A program made the translations under genes and the position numbers. From Spirosoma foliorum (lineage in GTDB: Bacteria; Bacteroidota; Bacteroidia; Cytophagales; Spirosomataceae): a stretch of 64,000 nucleotides of DNA. Location: positions 7,818,501 to 7,882,500 of the forward strand of contig NZ_CP059732.1 in assembly GCF_014117325.1 (NCBI RefSeq), in the 5' to 3' direction. The notes below the pieces were generated by a model. That model did not search any database and was not told the DNA's origin. It saw nothing but the letters and a program-made list of their open reading frames with translations. Shown piece by piece: positions 23,920-33,950 of the stretch. Each line of letters starts with the position of its first letter. The first letter of the stretch is position 1.

Positions 23920-26900
23920 TCAGATTGGGAGATACATACTAAAAGTCGCCCCTTGGCCTGGCTGACTGGTGGCCGTAATAGCTCCCCCATGATTAGCCAC
24001 CACCTTTTCGCAAATGGCTAAACCAATACCAGTTCCTGCAAAGACGCTTTGACTGTGCAGTCGCTGAAATATCTGGAAAATGCGATCCAAATACTTTTCA
24101 TCAAAACCAATACCGTTGTCAATAACATCGATCCGATGGTAGGTTGCAGTCGCCCGAAAAGGCCTGATTTGGGTGGGGAGTTCAGTCGCATTGACCAAAT
24201 GAGCCTGTACCGAAACAACTGGCATTATTGGAAGTCCATCTGGGCTTGTTTTGTGAAATTTCAGCGCGTTCGACAATAGATTTTGTAGCACTTGAGTTAA
24301 TTGGGAGCGATCGCCCAGCACAGTTGGCAATGGATTTACCTGTACGTGCGCACCTGACGCATTGATCATATTCTCCAGATCGGCCAGTACTGTGTGAACA
24401 AGGTCTGTCAGCAGAATTTGGGAAGGTGCTTCCTGCCGAGTTGAAATTCTGGAAAAATTCAACAAGTCCCGAATGAGAGTAGACATGCGGTTAGCTCCGA
24501 CTTGCATGCGTCGTAAATAATCAACTCCGTCGCCCAACTGTTCTGCATAGCGTTGCTGTAGTAAATCGCCGAATGACTGAATCTTTCGTAAAGGCTCCTG
24601 CAAATCATGGGAGGCAATGTAAGCGAACGTTTGTAGGTTATCGTTAGAGCGCTGTAGGTCATGAACCGATGCCTGTAACTCCGCTGTTCGCTGCTGTACC
24701 TGCCCGTCCAACTCGGCCGAAAGCTGACGATAGCTCGCTTCACTCTGAGCCAATGCCTGACTGGCTAACACCTGTTGGGTAACCTCCGTACATACCTCCA
24801 GAACACCAGTTAGCTTAGTTCCTTCGTAGTAAGGCGTTAACAGGATATTGAAATAGGCCTCTTCCAGTTTGTTATTCCGCTGAACCAAAATCGGCACTGC
24901 CCAGCCCTGATCGGGTATACCCGTTTCATATACCTGTAAAAGTCGACCGATAAAGGGTTGGCCGCTCAGTTCGGGTAGGGCTGCCAGAAGGGGCTTACCC
25001 AAAACATCGCCTTCGCGATAAACAAGCTCGAGCATCGCCTGATTGATCAACTCGATAACCAGTTCGTTGCCTTTAACTAGCAACATAGCCACAGGCGCTT
25101 GTTGAACCAGATTCCGGAGCCGAGTTTCAGCCTGCCTGCGCGACTGTTCCAGGTTTATCTGGCCCCGCACTTTAGTCAGCAACTCCTGGGCTGAAAAAGG
25201 TTTGACCAGATAATCGTCGGCTCCTGCCTGTAGACCCTCAATTCGGGCTTCCTGACCGGCCCGTGCCGATAGAAAGATCAGTGGAATATGTGCCGTGGCT
25301 GGATTTTGTTTGAGGTGATAGAGTAATTGACTACCATCCATCACCGGCATCATAATGTCGCTCAGAATAAGCTGAGGCTGTATACCCGCTACTTGCTGAA
25401 GTGCGTCGACCCCATTCAGAGCCGCGTACACTGTAAATGATGGCTCTAATAAGCGAGTCAGATACGCCCGCATGTCGGCGTTATCATCTACAATCAGAAT
25501 CTTGACGGCCTTATTCTCCGTAAACTCTTCGGAGAGAGCCTCTGCTGAAGCTGAAGGGCTCGGTTCGTCTAATATGGAATTAGCTTCCTGAATAAAGGAT
25601 TCGGCTAAGCGGCTCATCGTATGGCTTGGCTTGTCTTCAACTATCTGACCCGCGGGAAGATGAGATTTGCCTAACGGTATATTGACGATAAATGTACTCC
25701 CTTTCCCTTCCTCACTGACCACCCGAATACTGCCTGCATGGAGCCGTACCAGTTCATGAACCAACGAAAGGCCAATGCCGCTACCCTCGTAGGTACGACC
25801 ACCAGCGTTTTCCACTCGGTGGAATCGCTCGAACATATGCGGAATTTCCCGCTCGGGAATACCAACCCCCGTATCCGAAACCCGCAGAACGGCAGTGTTT
25901 TCCTCAGCTGCAAGTTCGACTCGAATACTTCCTTGTAGGGTAAACTTGAAGGCATTGGACAGCAGATTGAGGACAATCTTCTCCCACATTTCTGTATCGG
26001 CGTAGACAGTCGATGGTAATGGGTGGCAGTCAACAACAAATTGTAAACCTCCCCGCTCGATTAGTGAGCGAAAACTACTGGTTAAGTCCAGCGTGAGAGC
26101 GACCAGATCAACCGGACGAAAACTGGCTTTTACACGGCTAGCTTCTATTCGACTGAAATCGAGCAGGTTGTTCACCAGTTTGAGCAAACGAAGTGCGTTT
26201 CGGTGAGTTGCTTCTATAGGTGCTTTGTAAGGCGATGCCAATACGGTTGTATCCTGAAGTAATTCTTCCAGTGGCCCCAGCATCAGGGTTAGCGGTGTAC
26301 GGAACTCGTGACTGACGTTGCTAAAAAAGGCAGTTTTGGCCTGGTCGATAGCAGCTAGTGCCTCGGCTCTCTTTTGCTCTTCCTGATAGGCATGTACATT
26401 GGAGAAGGCCGTACTAATCGTGTTGGCCAGTAGGGCATAGAAACTGAGATAATCGGTATCCAGCGCCCGGTGTGGACTAACTCCCGCCAGCAAAAAGCCA
26501 ATTGGCTGTTCTTTGGTCGATAGCAGGATGGGTAAGCGAACAACCGTGTGCGGAGACTCCTCGTAAGGACCACCATGTAACGAGCCGATCCGTTCTGCGA
26601 GATTCTCAATCACTAAGGTCTGCGGTAAATCGGTTAGCCAGTCTGTCTGGGCTACATCCAACTCAGTCAACTCTACTGGAAAAAGGTGGTCTGCCGACAG
26701 GCCAGCCATACTTTTCAGATGAGCCTGGTTCTGCTCATCCTGAATTTTATAAATCAGCAGAAAGGGTAAATCGAGCGCAAAATCTGATGAGGCATCCGTC
26801 AGGCTCGTATAAATATCCTGGTTGGTTTTGGCCTGACCCGTGCGGGCTGCCACATCGCGAAGCACCTGCGTTCGACGGGCGCTGAGCATCTTATCGGTCG

Positions 26901-27363
26901 TTTCGGTAATGGGGTGAAAAATGCCACCTACCTGACCACTTTCGTCCCGGATCGGGGCAAAAGAAAAGGTCATAAAGGCTTCTTCCAGATACCCATATCG
27001 ATCCAGAAACATGCGCTGGTCTTTGATATAAGTTCCCTCGCCCTGTTGGCCACGCGTAAACGCATCGCCCACAACAGGGAGGGCTGTTTCCCAGCAAATC
27101 CGGAAATTCTGCCCCATCGATTCCGGATGTTTGGCGCCACAGATAGGTCGGTAGCTGTCGTTATAGATCTGAATCGTTTCGGGACCCCAGGCAATCAGAA
27201 TAGGAAACGTTGAGGAGAGACACAAACTAACGGAGGTGCGTAAACTTTGGGGCCAGGTAGCAACTGGGCCAAGCGGAGTGGTCGACCAATCCATCGAACG
27301 AATCAGCTCACCCATTTCGCCACCACCCGCTAAAAATTGTTCTGATTGGTCAAGTTCATTCAT
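23920..27363 (-). CDS. Hybrid sensor histidine kinase with two kinase modules and an internal receiver
   Basis: This gene codes for about 1147 residues with no transmembrane segment, so the sensor is cytoplasmic. The order is: N-terminal PAS-like domain (WSTTPLGPVATWPQSLR to about 165), GAF-like domain (about 175-335), first HisKA with SHEFRTP (His near 357) and ATPase domain, receiver (VKILIVDDNADMR, phospho-Asp in LILSDIMMP near 680), PAS domain (about 750-870), second HisKA with SHDLQEP (His near 924), and a second ATPase domain. The two kinases could phosphorylate the inner receiver or others. The ATG at 27363 is chosen over an upstream TTG. The small receivers at 39-45 kb are possible targets. 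Confidence 0.9.
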   Translation of the reverse strand: MNELDQSEQFLAGGGEMGELIRSMDWSTTPLGPVATWPQSLRTSVSLCLSSTFPILIAWGPETIQIYNDSYRPICGAKHPESMGQNFRICWETALPVVGDAFTRGQQGEGTYIKDQRMFLDRYGYLEEAFMTFSFAPIRDESGQVGGIFHPITETTDKMLSARRTQVLRDVAARTGQAKTNQDIYTSLTDASSDFALDLPFLLIYKIQDEQNQAHLKSMAGLSADHLFPVELTELDVAQTDWLTDLPQTLVIENLAERIGSLHGGPYEESPHTVVRLPILLSTKEQPIGFLLAGVSPHRALDTDYLSFYALLANTISTAFSNVHAYQEEQKRAEALAAIDQAKTAFFSNVSHEFRTPLTLMLGPLEELLQDTTVLASPYKAPIEATHRNALRLLKLVNNLLDFSRIEASRVKASFRPVDLVALTLDLTSSFRSLIERGGLQFVVDCHPLPSTVYADTEMWEKIVLNLLSNAFKFTLQGSIRVELAAEENTAVLRVSDTGVGIPEREIPHMFERFHRVENAGGRTYEGSGIGLSLVHELVRLHAGSIRVVSEEGKGSTFIVNIPLGKSHLPAGQIVEDKPSHTMSRLAESFIQEANSILDEPSPSASAEALSEEFTENKAVKILIVDDNADMRAYLTRLLEPSFTVYAALNGVDALQQVAGIQPQLILSDIMMPVMDGSQLLYHLKQNPATAHIPLIFLSARAGQEARIEGLQAGADDYLVKPFSAQELLTKVRGQINLEQSRRQAETRLRNLVQQAPVAMLLVKGNELVIELINQAMLELVYREGDVLGKPLLAALPELSGQPFIGRLLQVYETGIPDQGWAVPILVQRNNKLEEAYFNILLTPYYEGTKLTGVLEVCTEVTQQVLASQALAQSEASYRQLSAELDGQVQQRTAELQASVHDLQRSNDNLQTFAYIASHDLQEPLRKIQSFGDLLQQRYAEQLGDGVDYLRRMQVGANRMSTLIRDLLNFSRISTRQEAPSQILLTDLVHTVLADLENMINASGAHVQVNPLPTVLGDRSQLTQVLQNLLSNALKFHKTSPDGLPIMPVVSVQAHLVNATELPTQIRPFRATATYHRIDVIDNGIGFDEKYLDRIFQIFQRLHSQSVFAGTGIGLAICEKVVANHGGAITATSQPGQGATFSMYLPI

Positions 27364-27552
27364 CGATAAAGAGGGCAACGATTCAGGTTTCGGCAGAAAA
27401 GTAATTGATCTAGGGCTTATGATCTTATTCTGTTTAACTTCTGACTAGGCTGGTGTGTTGGGCTTTGGATTTAATTGTCTGGATAGATGGGAATGTCCAA
27501 AAAGTCTGCTAAATATACTCGTCGTGGGTGCAGAGAGATTTATACCGTGAGA

Positions 27553-29109
27553 TTAGTTGGGTAAATACACGGAAAAAGTTGCTCCCTGACCTGGTTGACT
27601 GGTGGCTGTAATAGCTCCGCCATGATTAAGGGCTACTTTCTGACAGATGGCTAACCCGACGCCCGTTCCCGCAAATTCATTCCGGCCATGTAAGCGTTGA
27701 AAGACCTGAAAAATGCGTTCGGTATGCTTTTCATCAAAACCAATTCCATTATCCGATATGCTGATGCAATGGTAAGTCGAAGCGGGCCGAATATGATTAA
27801 TAGAGGCAGGTAATTGGCTGGCACTGATTTGATTCGCATTGATCCGAACGAATGGGCTTTGGCCTGCCCGGTGAAATTTGATAGCGTTGCTAATCAGGTT
27901 CAAAAACAGTTGACCTAATTGAACAGCATCGCCCGATAGAGTGGGCAGCGGCTCTTTGATCTCGACTACCGTTCCTGTTTCCTGAATACGAATCTCTAGG
28001 TCAGCTAAGACCGAGTCAATAACGTTTTTCAGACCTACCGGCTCTGTGGTTTCCTGATAGGTAGAAATGCGGGCTAAGGCTAACAGATCGCGAATCAGGA
28101 TAGACATCCGCGCTGCCGATGCCTGTATTCGTTCCAGAAAGCTGGCACCGTCTTCCAACTGATCGCTGTACTGATCCTTGAGTAAATCGGCAAAGGATTG
28201 AATCTTTCGCAACGGTTCCTGCAAATCATGACTGGCCACGTAAGCAAACTGCTGTAGATTTTCGTTGGAGCGATTCAACTCATCGATCTTGCTTTCAAGC
28301 TGGAGTTGTAACTGCCTCAGACGGGTAAAATCAGTAAAGTAGATGACCACTTCATCATCCACTTTGAACGTACTCATCAGATTATAAAGGTCGAGGCCAT
28401 CTTTGTCGTAGTGGATTTCAAACGTAAGTGACTGCCCCGTTTTGTAGGTTTCTACGGGTTTAGTAAAACTCACTGTGTCGAAGTAGCCAGGAAAAACGTC
28501 GCCTACCTTTTTGCCCTGCAATTGTTCAGGCGTTGTATTGGCATACGACGCATAGGCTTGGTTCGTAAGTTTAAACTGGAAATCAATGATTTCCCCATTT
28601 TCGAAAATGGGCTGAAGAACCTGCAACGGTTCTTTCATTAAGTCAAGTAGGGTTTGTTGATACTGGTTGGCTTTGGCCACTTTTAGTAGTTCCTCGGCAC
28701 TGGCACTATCCTCAATCGTATGAATGATATAGATGACCTCGCCACAGCTATCCAGAACCGGCTTGCTGGCCGGACGCCAGGTTCGCCACGTAAGTTTGCC
28801 CGTTTGTTGATCAGGCCACTGATGACGTTGGTTGGCCATGACATGAGGCCGTTTGGTTTGTACTACCTGAGTTAGTGACTGGCTGATTTGACTGGCCAAT
28901 TCATCATCACGTCGGTCACCCAAAAATACCTCAACTAAGTTGGCTCCTATCAGCGATTCACGCTGGATACCAAAAGCGTCGATATACGCATCGGTCACGG
29001 CAGCAATCGTAAAGTTTGGCGCATCGGGCAATAGTACCAGATGCTTGCCTGGCATGGCATTCATAAGTGAATAACCAAAGTGAAAGCCGTCACTTACTGG
29101 TGTAGACAT
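27553..29109 (-). CDS. PAS domain sensor histidine kinase
   Basis: This gene codes for about 518 residues, soluble, with two PAS domains (about 20-150 and 165-285) and a short coiled coil, then HisKA with SHDLQEPLRK (His near 295) and an ATPase domain with DNGIGFDEKH and GTGVGLAIC. Its kinase core closely resembles the second core of the upstream hybrid kinase and that of the kinase at 40690, so the three are paralogues. There is no receiver in the same gene. Confidence 0.9.
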   Translation of the reverse strand: MSTPVSDGFHFGYSLMNAMPGKHLVLLPDAPNFTIAAVTDAYIDAFGIQRESLIGANLVEVFLGDRRDDELASQISQSLTQVVQTKRPHVMANQRHQWPDQQTGKLTWRTWRPASKPVLDSCGEVIYIIHTIEDSASAEELLKVAKANQYQQTLLDLMKEPLQVLQPIFENGEIIDFQFKLTNQAYASYANTTPEQLQGKKVGDVFPGYFDTVSFTKPVETYKTGQSLTFEIHYDKDGLDLYNLMSTFKVDDEVVIYFTDFTRLRQLQLQLESKIDELNRSNENLQQFAYVASHDLQEPLRKIQSFADLLKDQYSDQLEDGASFLERIQASAARMSILIRDLLALARISTYQETTEPVGLKNVIDSVLADLEIRIQETGTVVEIKEPLPTLSGDAVQLGQLFLNLISNAIKFHRAGQSPFVRINANQISASQLPASINHIRPASTYHCISISDNGIGFDEKHTERIFQVFQRLHGRNEFAGTGVGLAICQKVALNHGGAITATSQPGQGATFSVYLPN

Positions 29110-29356
29110 TATCAAACTCCCTCCTGTTTGTGAATTTTCCTGATCAATAGTTGTCGCCTTATACGATCGTATGCTGAGCAGTATCCACCATTCGGTTTAA
29201 ATTGTACGCAAGATACTTATTTACTAAATGCTGCTGAGGAGTCTCCCAAACCAAACTAGCAACTGGCTTGACGTTACTCATGAGCAAAAGGCTCGCCATT
29301 CTTAAGGAGCTGTTTTATACATTTGGTGCTCACAATCAGATTTTGCTTAGTACGTA

Positions 29357-30550
29357 ATGGATACCGCTATGCCATCAGGACACGTGTTGTTGAAGGCCCG
29401 AAGAGCCACCCAGTTAATTTTTCTGGTTTGTGGTCTGGGCATGTCTAGCTGGGCTCCAATGGTTCCTCTGGCCAAAGATCGTTTAGCTTTGAACGACGCC
29501 AGTCTGGGCTTATTATTATTGTTATTAGGCGGAGGTGCCATGCTGATGATGCCTATTTCGGGTTGGCTGGTTGGTCGCTTTGGCAGTCGTATCGTTATGG
29601 CCTGTGCCGCACTAATCATGGCGCTCGTCCTGCCGTTGTTGCTTCTGTTGCCTTCCGTCGTTCCTGTGGCGATTGCGTTGTTTGTTTTTGGCTCTAGTAT
29701 TGGCGCTGTTGACGTAGCCATGAATGCGCATGGTGTACAAGTACAGAATTTGTACGGAAAGCCGATCATGTCGTCTCTACATGGCCTCTTTAGTGTTGGC
29801 GGATTGTTCGGTTCCCTCGGACTGGGCTTTCTGATTAAGTTGGGACTTAATCCAGCTTATGCCATCGGTAGTATAGCTGCGTTGATGATCATTATTACCC
29901 TTACCCAATACAAAGACTTGTTTCCGTTGCCTATTGAGCGACAGGCGATTGCTCGTTTTTCTGGCGACGAGAAACCGGCAGAAAGCAATCGGCAGTTTAG
30001 TTGGTTGAACAGTAGTGTAGTATTCTTAGGGATGATGTGCTTTGCCATTTTCCTGGCTGAAGGCGCTATTCTCGACTGGAGTGCCGTCTTTCTTAGGGAT
30101 ATAAAACAAATTGAACCAGCGTTTGCGGGAGCAGGCTATGCCGCCTTTTCTGTTGCTATGGCCATAATGCGATTAGTAGGGGATAAGCTGGTAGCACGCT
30201 TGAACAGTAAAACGGTGGTGGTAGGAGGTAGTTTGATTGGGGCCGCCGGATTGAGCCTTGCTGTTTTATGTCCTTGGGTAATTGGAGCACTGATTGGCTT
30301 TACGTTAATGGGCCTGGGAGTGGCTAATGTTGTTCCGGTGTTTTTTAGTGCGGCTGGTAGGCTGCCCGGTATCGCTCCAACAGTCAGTATATCTGCCATT
30401 ACGACTATGGGTTACACTGGACTACTGGCTGGTCCTGCTTTACTAGGGTTTATTGCTCAGCATTTTTCCCTGGCCACCGCTTTTGGATTCATAATCCTAT
30501 TATTGTTGCTCGTTTCACTAAGTTATGGAGTAAAAGGTCGAGCTGATTGA
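29357..30550 (+). CDS. MFS transporter (YbjJ-like)
   Basis: This gene codes for 397 residues with 12 hydrophobic segments. The opening LVCGLGMSSWAPMVPLAKDRL and the loop GWLVGRFGSRIVMA match the MFS loop 2-3 motif, and NAHGVQVQNLYGKPIMSSLHGLFSVGG resembles the YbjJ subgroup of putative drug or sugar exporters. It is an inner-membrane transporter of unknown substrate. A small hairpin follows the stop. Confidence 0.85.
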   Translation: MDTAMPSGHVLLKARRATQLIFLVCGLGMSSWAPMVPLAKDRLALNDASLGLLLLLLGGGAMLMMPISGWLVGRFGSRIVMACAALIMALVLPLLLLLPSVVPVAIALFVFGSSIGAVDVAMNAHGVQVQNLYGKPIMSSLHGLFSVGGLFGSLGLGFLIKLGLNPAYAIGSIAALMIIITLTQYKDLFPLPIERQAIARFSGDEKPAESNRQFSWLNSSVVFLGMMCFAIFLAEGAILDWSAVFLRDIKQIEPAFAGAGYAAFSVAMAIMRLVGDKLVARLNSKTVVVGGSLIGAAGLSLAVLCPWVIGALIGFTLMGLGVANVVPVFFSAAGRLPGIAPTVSISAITTMGYTGLLAGPALLGFIAQHFSLATAFGFIILLLLLVSLSYGVKGRAD

Positions 30551-30575
30551 GAGAGATTTTTGATTCCCTTTGTTT

Positions 30576-30682
30576 GGCGTAGTCCAAAGACTACGCCCTG
30601 GTGTTATCTGGTCTCTGACCAGTTTCCAACTTATTTTATACCGGTCAGAGACCGGATAACACTCGAACGTAGTTCATACTAC
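30576..30682. repeat. Cluster of hairpins between converging MFS and GH30 genes
   Basis: There is a 9-bp stem (GGCGTAGTC with GACTACGCC, 30576-30597), a 20-bp stem at 30601-30662 (GTGTTATCTGGTCTCTGACC, one G-U pair), and a further small stem around 30668. It probably ends transcription from both sides. Confidence 0.6.
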
Positions 30683-30754
30683 GCTCAACAAGGATGCGCT
30701 GGGTTTTAACCCGGCGAGAATGAAAAAAACATGCTCTCACAGAGCTATAGTAAA

Positions 30755-32362
30755 TCAGTTATACTGGCCCACTAGCGTTACAACCGACTTGGGTTCAAGC
30801 TGGATTTGGTTAGAAGGAGCAATGGACTTGGCAAGCGTTTGGGTTTCAGTTGTTTTATAACAGTCAAATCGTCCATGCCGAATCGTCAAACCGTGGAGTG
30901 GCAGGGTTAGTGGATCAGCGGTCATGTTGATACAAACCAGCACGATCTGCTTAGTACGACTATCTTTATAAGCCGATATCATACACTGACTAGCCTCTTG
31001 TGTGGGGTTGCTATCTGCCATATGGACAGCTACCCGCTTCATGCCGGGGCGTACAAAGCGGGCATAGTTACCGAAAGCCCACAGTTGCCTGGAGTCCAGC
31101 ACCTGGCCATCTTGTCGAGCGTTGTCGTGCTTTTTGTAGTTACCATCGGGGCCATTGATATACACCAGCCCATCGCTATAGTCATATGGATTGATCGCCA
31201 GCCACCATTGCCACGACGTTACATTGGCCACGGTTAGGTCGTTGTGGATGACTTTGGCAACATAGAGGCCATAGTCCATGTCTGTATGGCGAGGACTGCC
31301 GTTGTAACGGCCACAGATGTCGCCCAGAACGCCAAACTCACTTTGCCAGAGCATCGGATTGCCAACTGCTTTAACGCGTTGGGCCACTTTCTGTCGCATA
31401 GCCACCAGCACTGAATCTGAACAGGTCGTGAAATAGCTATGATATGCCCAAATCGGTTCAACATTGGGGAGTTTGGTTATGGGCGCTTCTTGTTTTGAGG
31501 AAAAAAAGTAATCTAATTGATTCCCACGGCCACTTTCTGCTTTTTCGTAGAGGAAATTGAGCTGCCCTGCTTCGCCGGTTACTACGGTCGTTTTGGCTTT
31601 TTGGGCTGCCAATTTTGCCGATAACGCTTTTGTGACGGCTGCAATGTCGGCATTTTCGGCAGGGGAGCCTTCCTGCCCGGCTCGGCCATTTTTCCCGGCT
31701 GTCCAGTCCCACTGCGGTTCGTTGATGGGACTCAGGTAATCGAATTTGAAGTGCTCGGACACTTTCACTAAAAAATCTGCGAAGGCATTCGTCGCATCCG
31801 GTTTAAGGTTAATGGATTTGCCTCCTGCCGAAAACGCTTTGCCATTTTTCGTCATCTGTACGGGAGGGGAGTTGGTAAAGCCCAATGTATAGCGCACTCT
31901 CCGTTGCCGAGCGGCCTGCAAAAACCATTGGCTTCCACTTTGTTTAGTCCAGTCGAAACGTCCTTGGCTATCCATAAAACATTCCTCCCGGCGCCAAGGG
32001 TCGCTAATGCGGCTGCTGTCGCCTTGCTCATAGCTCCCCGCGCCAATATTCATCCGCCATAAGGACAAACCAATTCCCTTAGGCTGACCGCTAGGCAACG
32101 TATCCAGGCTAAATAGCAGATCGGCAATCTGATTTTTCTTGCTTTCATCTTGCCATTTGCCAATAAACTTAGCCGACCAGCAGTCTGATGCACCAAAACT
32201 GTGGATGGTCTGAAATTCTTCCTGCAAGTTAATGGTAACCGATTTTTCAATTCGCCGGTGTCTATTGCTGGTTTTCTCCGGCGGATCTATACCCCTGAGT
32301 GTACTACCTAAACAGGTGAAACCAATCAATGCGAGCAGGCTAATTTTAATTCTAAATTTCAT
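30755..32362 (-). CDS. Secreted GH30-like glycoside hydrolase
   Basis: This gene codes for about 535 residues with a signal peptide. The mature part begins with HSFGASDCWSAKFIGKW, the usual GH30 opening. The acid/base Glu is in SPINEPQWDW and the nucleophile Glu in MLWQSEFGVLGD, both near the usual spacing of the family, with DYLSPINEP and VTSWQWWLAINPYDYSDG as landmarks. The best fit is the GH30 group acting on beta-1,6-linked galactan or glucan, but the exact glycan is unproven. A C-terminal beta-sandwich follows the barrel. The ATG at 32362 is used; a TTG lies two codons upstream. Confidence 0.88.
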   Translation of the reverse strand: MKFRIKISLLALIGFTCLGSTLRGIDPPEKTSNRHRRIEKSVTINLQEEFQTIHSFGASDCWSAKFIGKWQDESKKNQIADLLFSLDTLPSGQPKGIGLSLWRMNIGAGSYEQGDSSRISDPWRREECFMDSQGRFDWTKQSGSQWFLQAARQRRVRYTLGFTNSPPVQMTKNGKAFSAGGKSINLKPDATNAFADFLVKVSEHFKFDYLSPINEPQWDWTAGKNGRAGQEGSPAENADIAAVTKALSAKLAAQKAKTTVVTGEAGQLNFLYEKAESGRGNQLDYFFSSKQEAPITKLPNVEPIWAYHSYFTTCSDSVLVAMRQKVAQRVKAVGNPMLWQSEFGVLGDICGRYNGSPRHTDMDYGLYVAKVIHNDLTVANVTSWQWWLAINPYDYSDGLVYINGPDGNYKKHDNARQDGQVLDSRQLWAFGNYARFVRPGMKRVAVHMADSNPTQEASQCMISAYKDSRTKQIVLVCINMTADPLTLPLHGLTIRHGRFDCYKTTETQTLAKSIAPSNQIQLEPKSVVTLVGQYN

Positions 32363-32497
32363 GGCCAATAGTAGCTTGAGGTAGTTGATATATAGGAGCA
32401 GAGAGAGCCGATACTCTACTAATGATAGCTTAGAAATACACTTTATTTGATCGCGTTTTTCGTCAGAATGACAAAAAGCCCTTTAGTACAATGTCAA

Positions 32498-32986
32498 TTA
32501 CACCACTTCATGAGAGTCTTTAATGATATCCATGACGAATACGCTTTTCGCCTTTTGGATGCCTTTAACCTCCCCCAGATAATTGATAAAAAAGTCATGA
32601 TAACTTTCGATGCTCTCGGCTAGAATTTTGAGCATAAAGTCATAGTCACCTGATACGTTATAGCACTCGACCACTTCTTTAAACCCAATAATGCCACTTA
32701 CAAAAGCGTGAGCTGTTTGTTTGTCGTGCTCTTTCAGTGCCACCTGACAAATCACCATGACTTTCCGGTTTACTTTTCGATTATCCACTAAGGCCACATA
32801 CTGCCGAATGACCTGTAGTTGTTCAAGTCGTTTGATTCGCTCGTGGGTGGGCGTAGTACTCAGGTGAATGCGCGACGCGATCTCCCGCACGGTAAGCTTG
32901 GCATTGTCCTGGAGCAGTCGCAAAATAGCGTAATCCTTTTCATCTAACTCAATAGCGACTCGATTGGGCTGTTCTGTTTGGCTCAT
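32498..32986 (-). CDS. Lrp/AsnC family transcriptional regulator
   Basis: This gene codes for 162 residues: a helix-turn-helix (LDEKDYAILRLLQDNAKLTVREIASRIHLSTTPTHERIKRLE) and a RAM ligand-binding domain (residues 80-150, with ECYNVSGDYDFMLKI). It starts 127 bases from the divergent DHA2-type efflux gene at 33114, the usual layout for a local regulator of an exporter, so it probably binds that shared promoter and responds to an amino acid. The longer frame upstream has no family features. Confidence 0.9.
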   Translation of the reverse strand: MSQTEQPNRVAIELDEKDYAILRLLQDNAKLTVREIASRIHLSTTPTHERIKRLEQLQVIRQYVALVDNRKVNRKVMVICQVALKEHDKQTAHAFVSGIIGFKEVVECYNVSGDYDFMLKILAESIESYHDFFINYLGEVKGIQKAKSVFVMDIIKDSHEVV

Positions 32987-33950
32987 AAAAGAAAAATGGG
33001 ATAAAGCAGATGTTCTATATAAGGGGTAAAAAATAAGTATTTGTTCTAAATATCCTACAGTTTTTTTTAGCTCTATGCTGCTATTGCTTCTTTTGTGAAA
33101 ACAATTGGTCATTATGGTACCTATACTCCGACCCAAATTAGCCCTGCTTATTGCATCGGTCAGTGTCTTTTTTGAAGCGTTAGATATTGCGATTGTCAAT
33201 TTAACCATGCCGCTGATTCAGACCTGGTTTAAGCTGTCTTTTAATCAGGTACAATGGCTACAGACGCTGTATGTGCTGCTGTATGGTGGGTTACTCATTC
33301 TGGGAGGACGTTTGACGGATACCATAGGTCGGCGAAAAATCTTTCTGGTGGCTTCCACGCTATTTCTGCTCACTTCACTTGGGGCCGGATTGGCCGGATC
33401 GTTTGTTTGGCTGCTCATTTTCCGGACTATCCAGGGCATCGCTGCTGCCTTATTAATGCCATCGGCACTTTCGATTGTGACACACGCGTTTACGGAACCC
33501 CAGGCCCGCAGTAAGGCAATTGGTATTTTTAGTTCGTTTGCCGCGCTTGGTTCGGGTAGTGGTTTATCGGTTGGCGGCTTAATTGCGGCCTGGTTTGGCT
33601 GGCAGTGGGTATTTTTTATTAATGTTCCAGTTATTTTACTCACCTTATTATTGGCTTTTCGATACCTTCCCAAAGATGCGGCTCGCACGGAACCCTTGCC
33701 CGATATCCCATCCGGGTTATTGCTGACGCTGGTTATTACGGCCTTGTCGTATGTGGTCCATGAACTAGGCGACTGGGCGAATCAGGGTTATTTATTGCTC
33801 CTGTTAAGCCTGTTGGTGGCTGGTGGTGCAGCGCTGTTTATCAAGCGAAACAGCGTTCAGGCTTTTCCGTTGATTTCGTTTCCAGTCCTTAACCGCTCTC
33901 TGATCCCAATTACGGTTATGGCCATGCTTGGTGCTACCTTTACGGGCTAC

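Noticed and set aside
29347..29769. A 140-residue minus-strand frame
   Set aside because: It is antisense to the start of an MFS gene with a clear transmembrane pattern.
33245..33688. A 147-residue minus-strand frame
   Set aside because: It is the antisense shadow of the first half of the split exporter gene.
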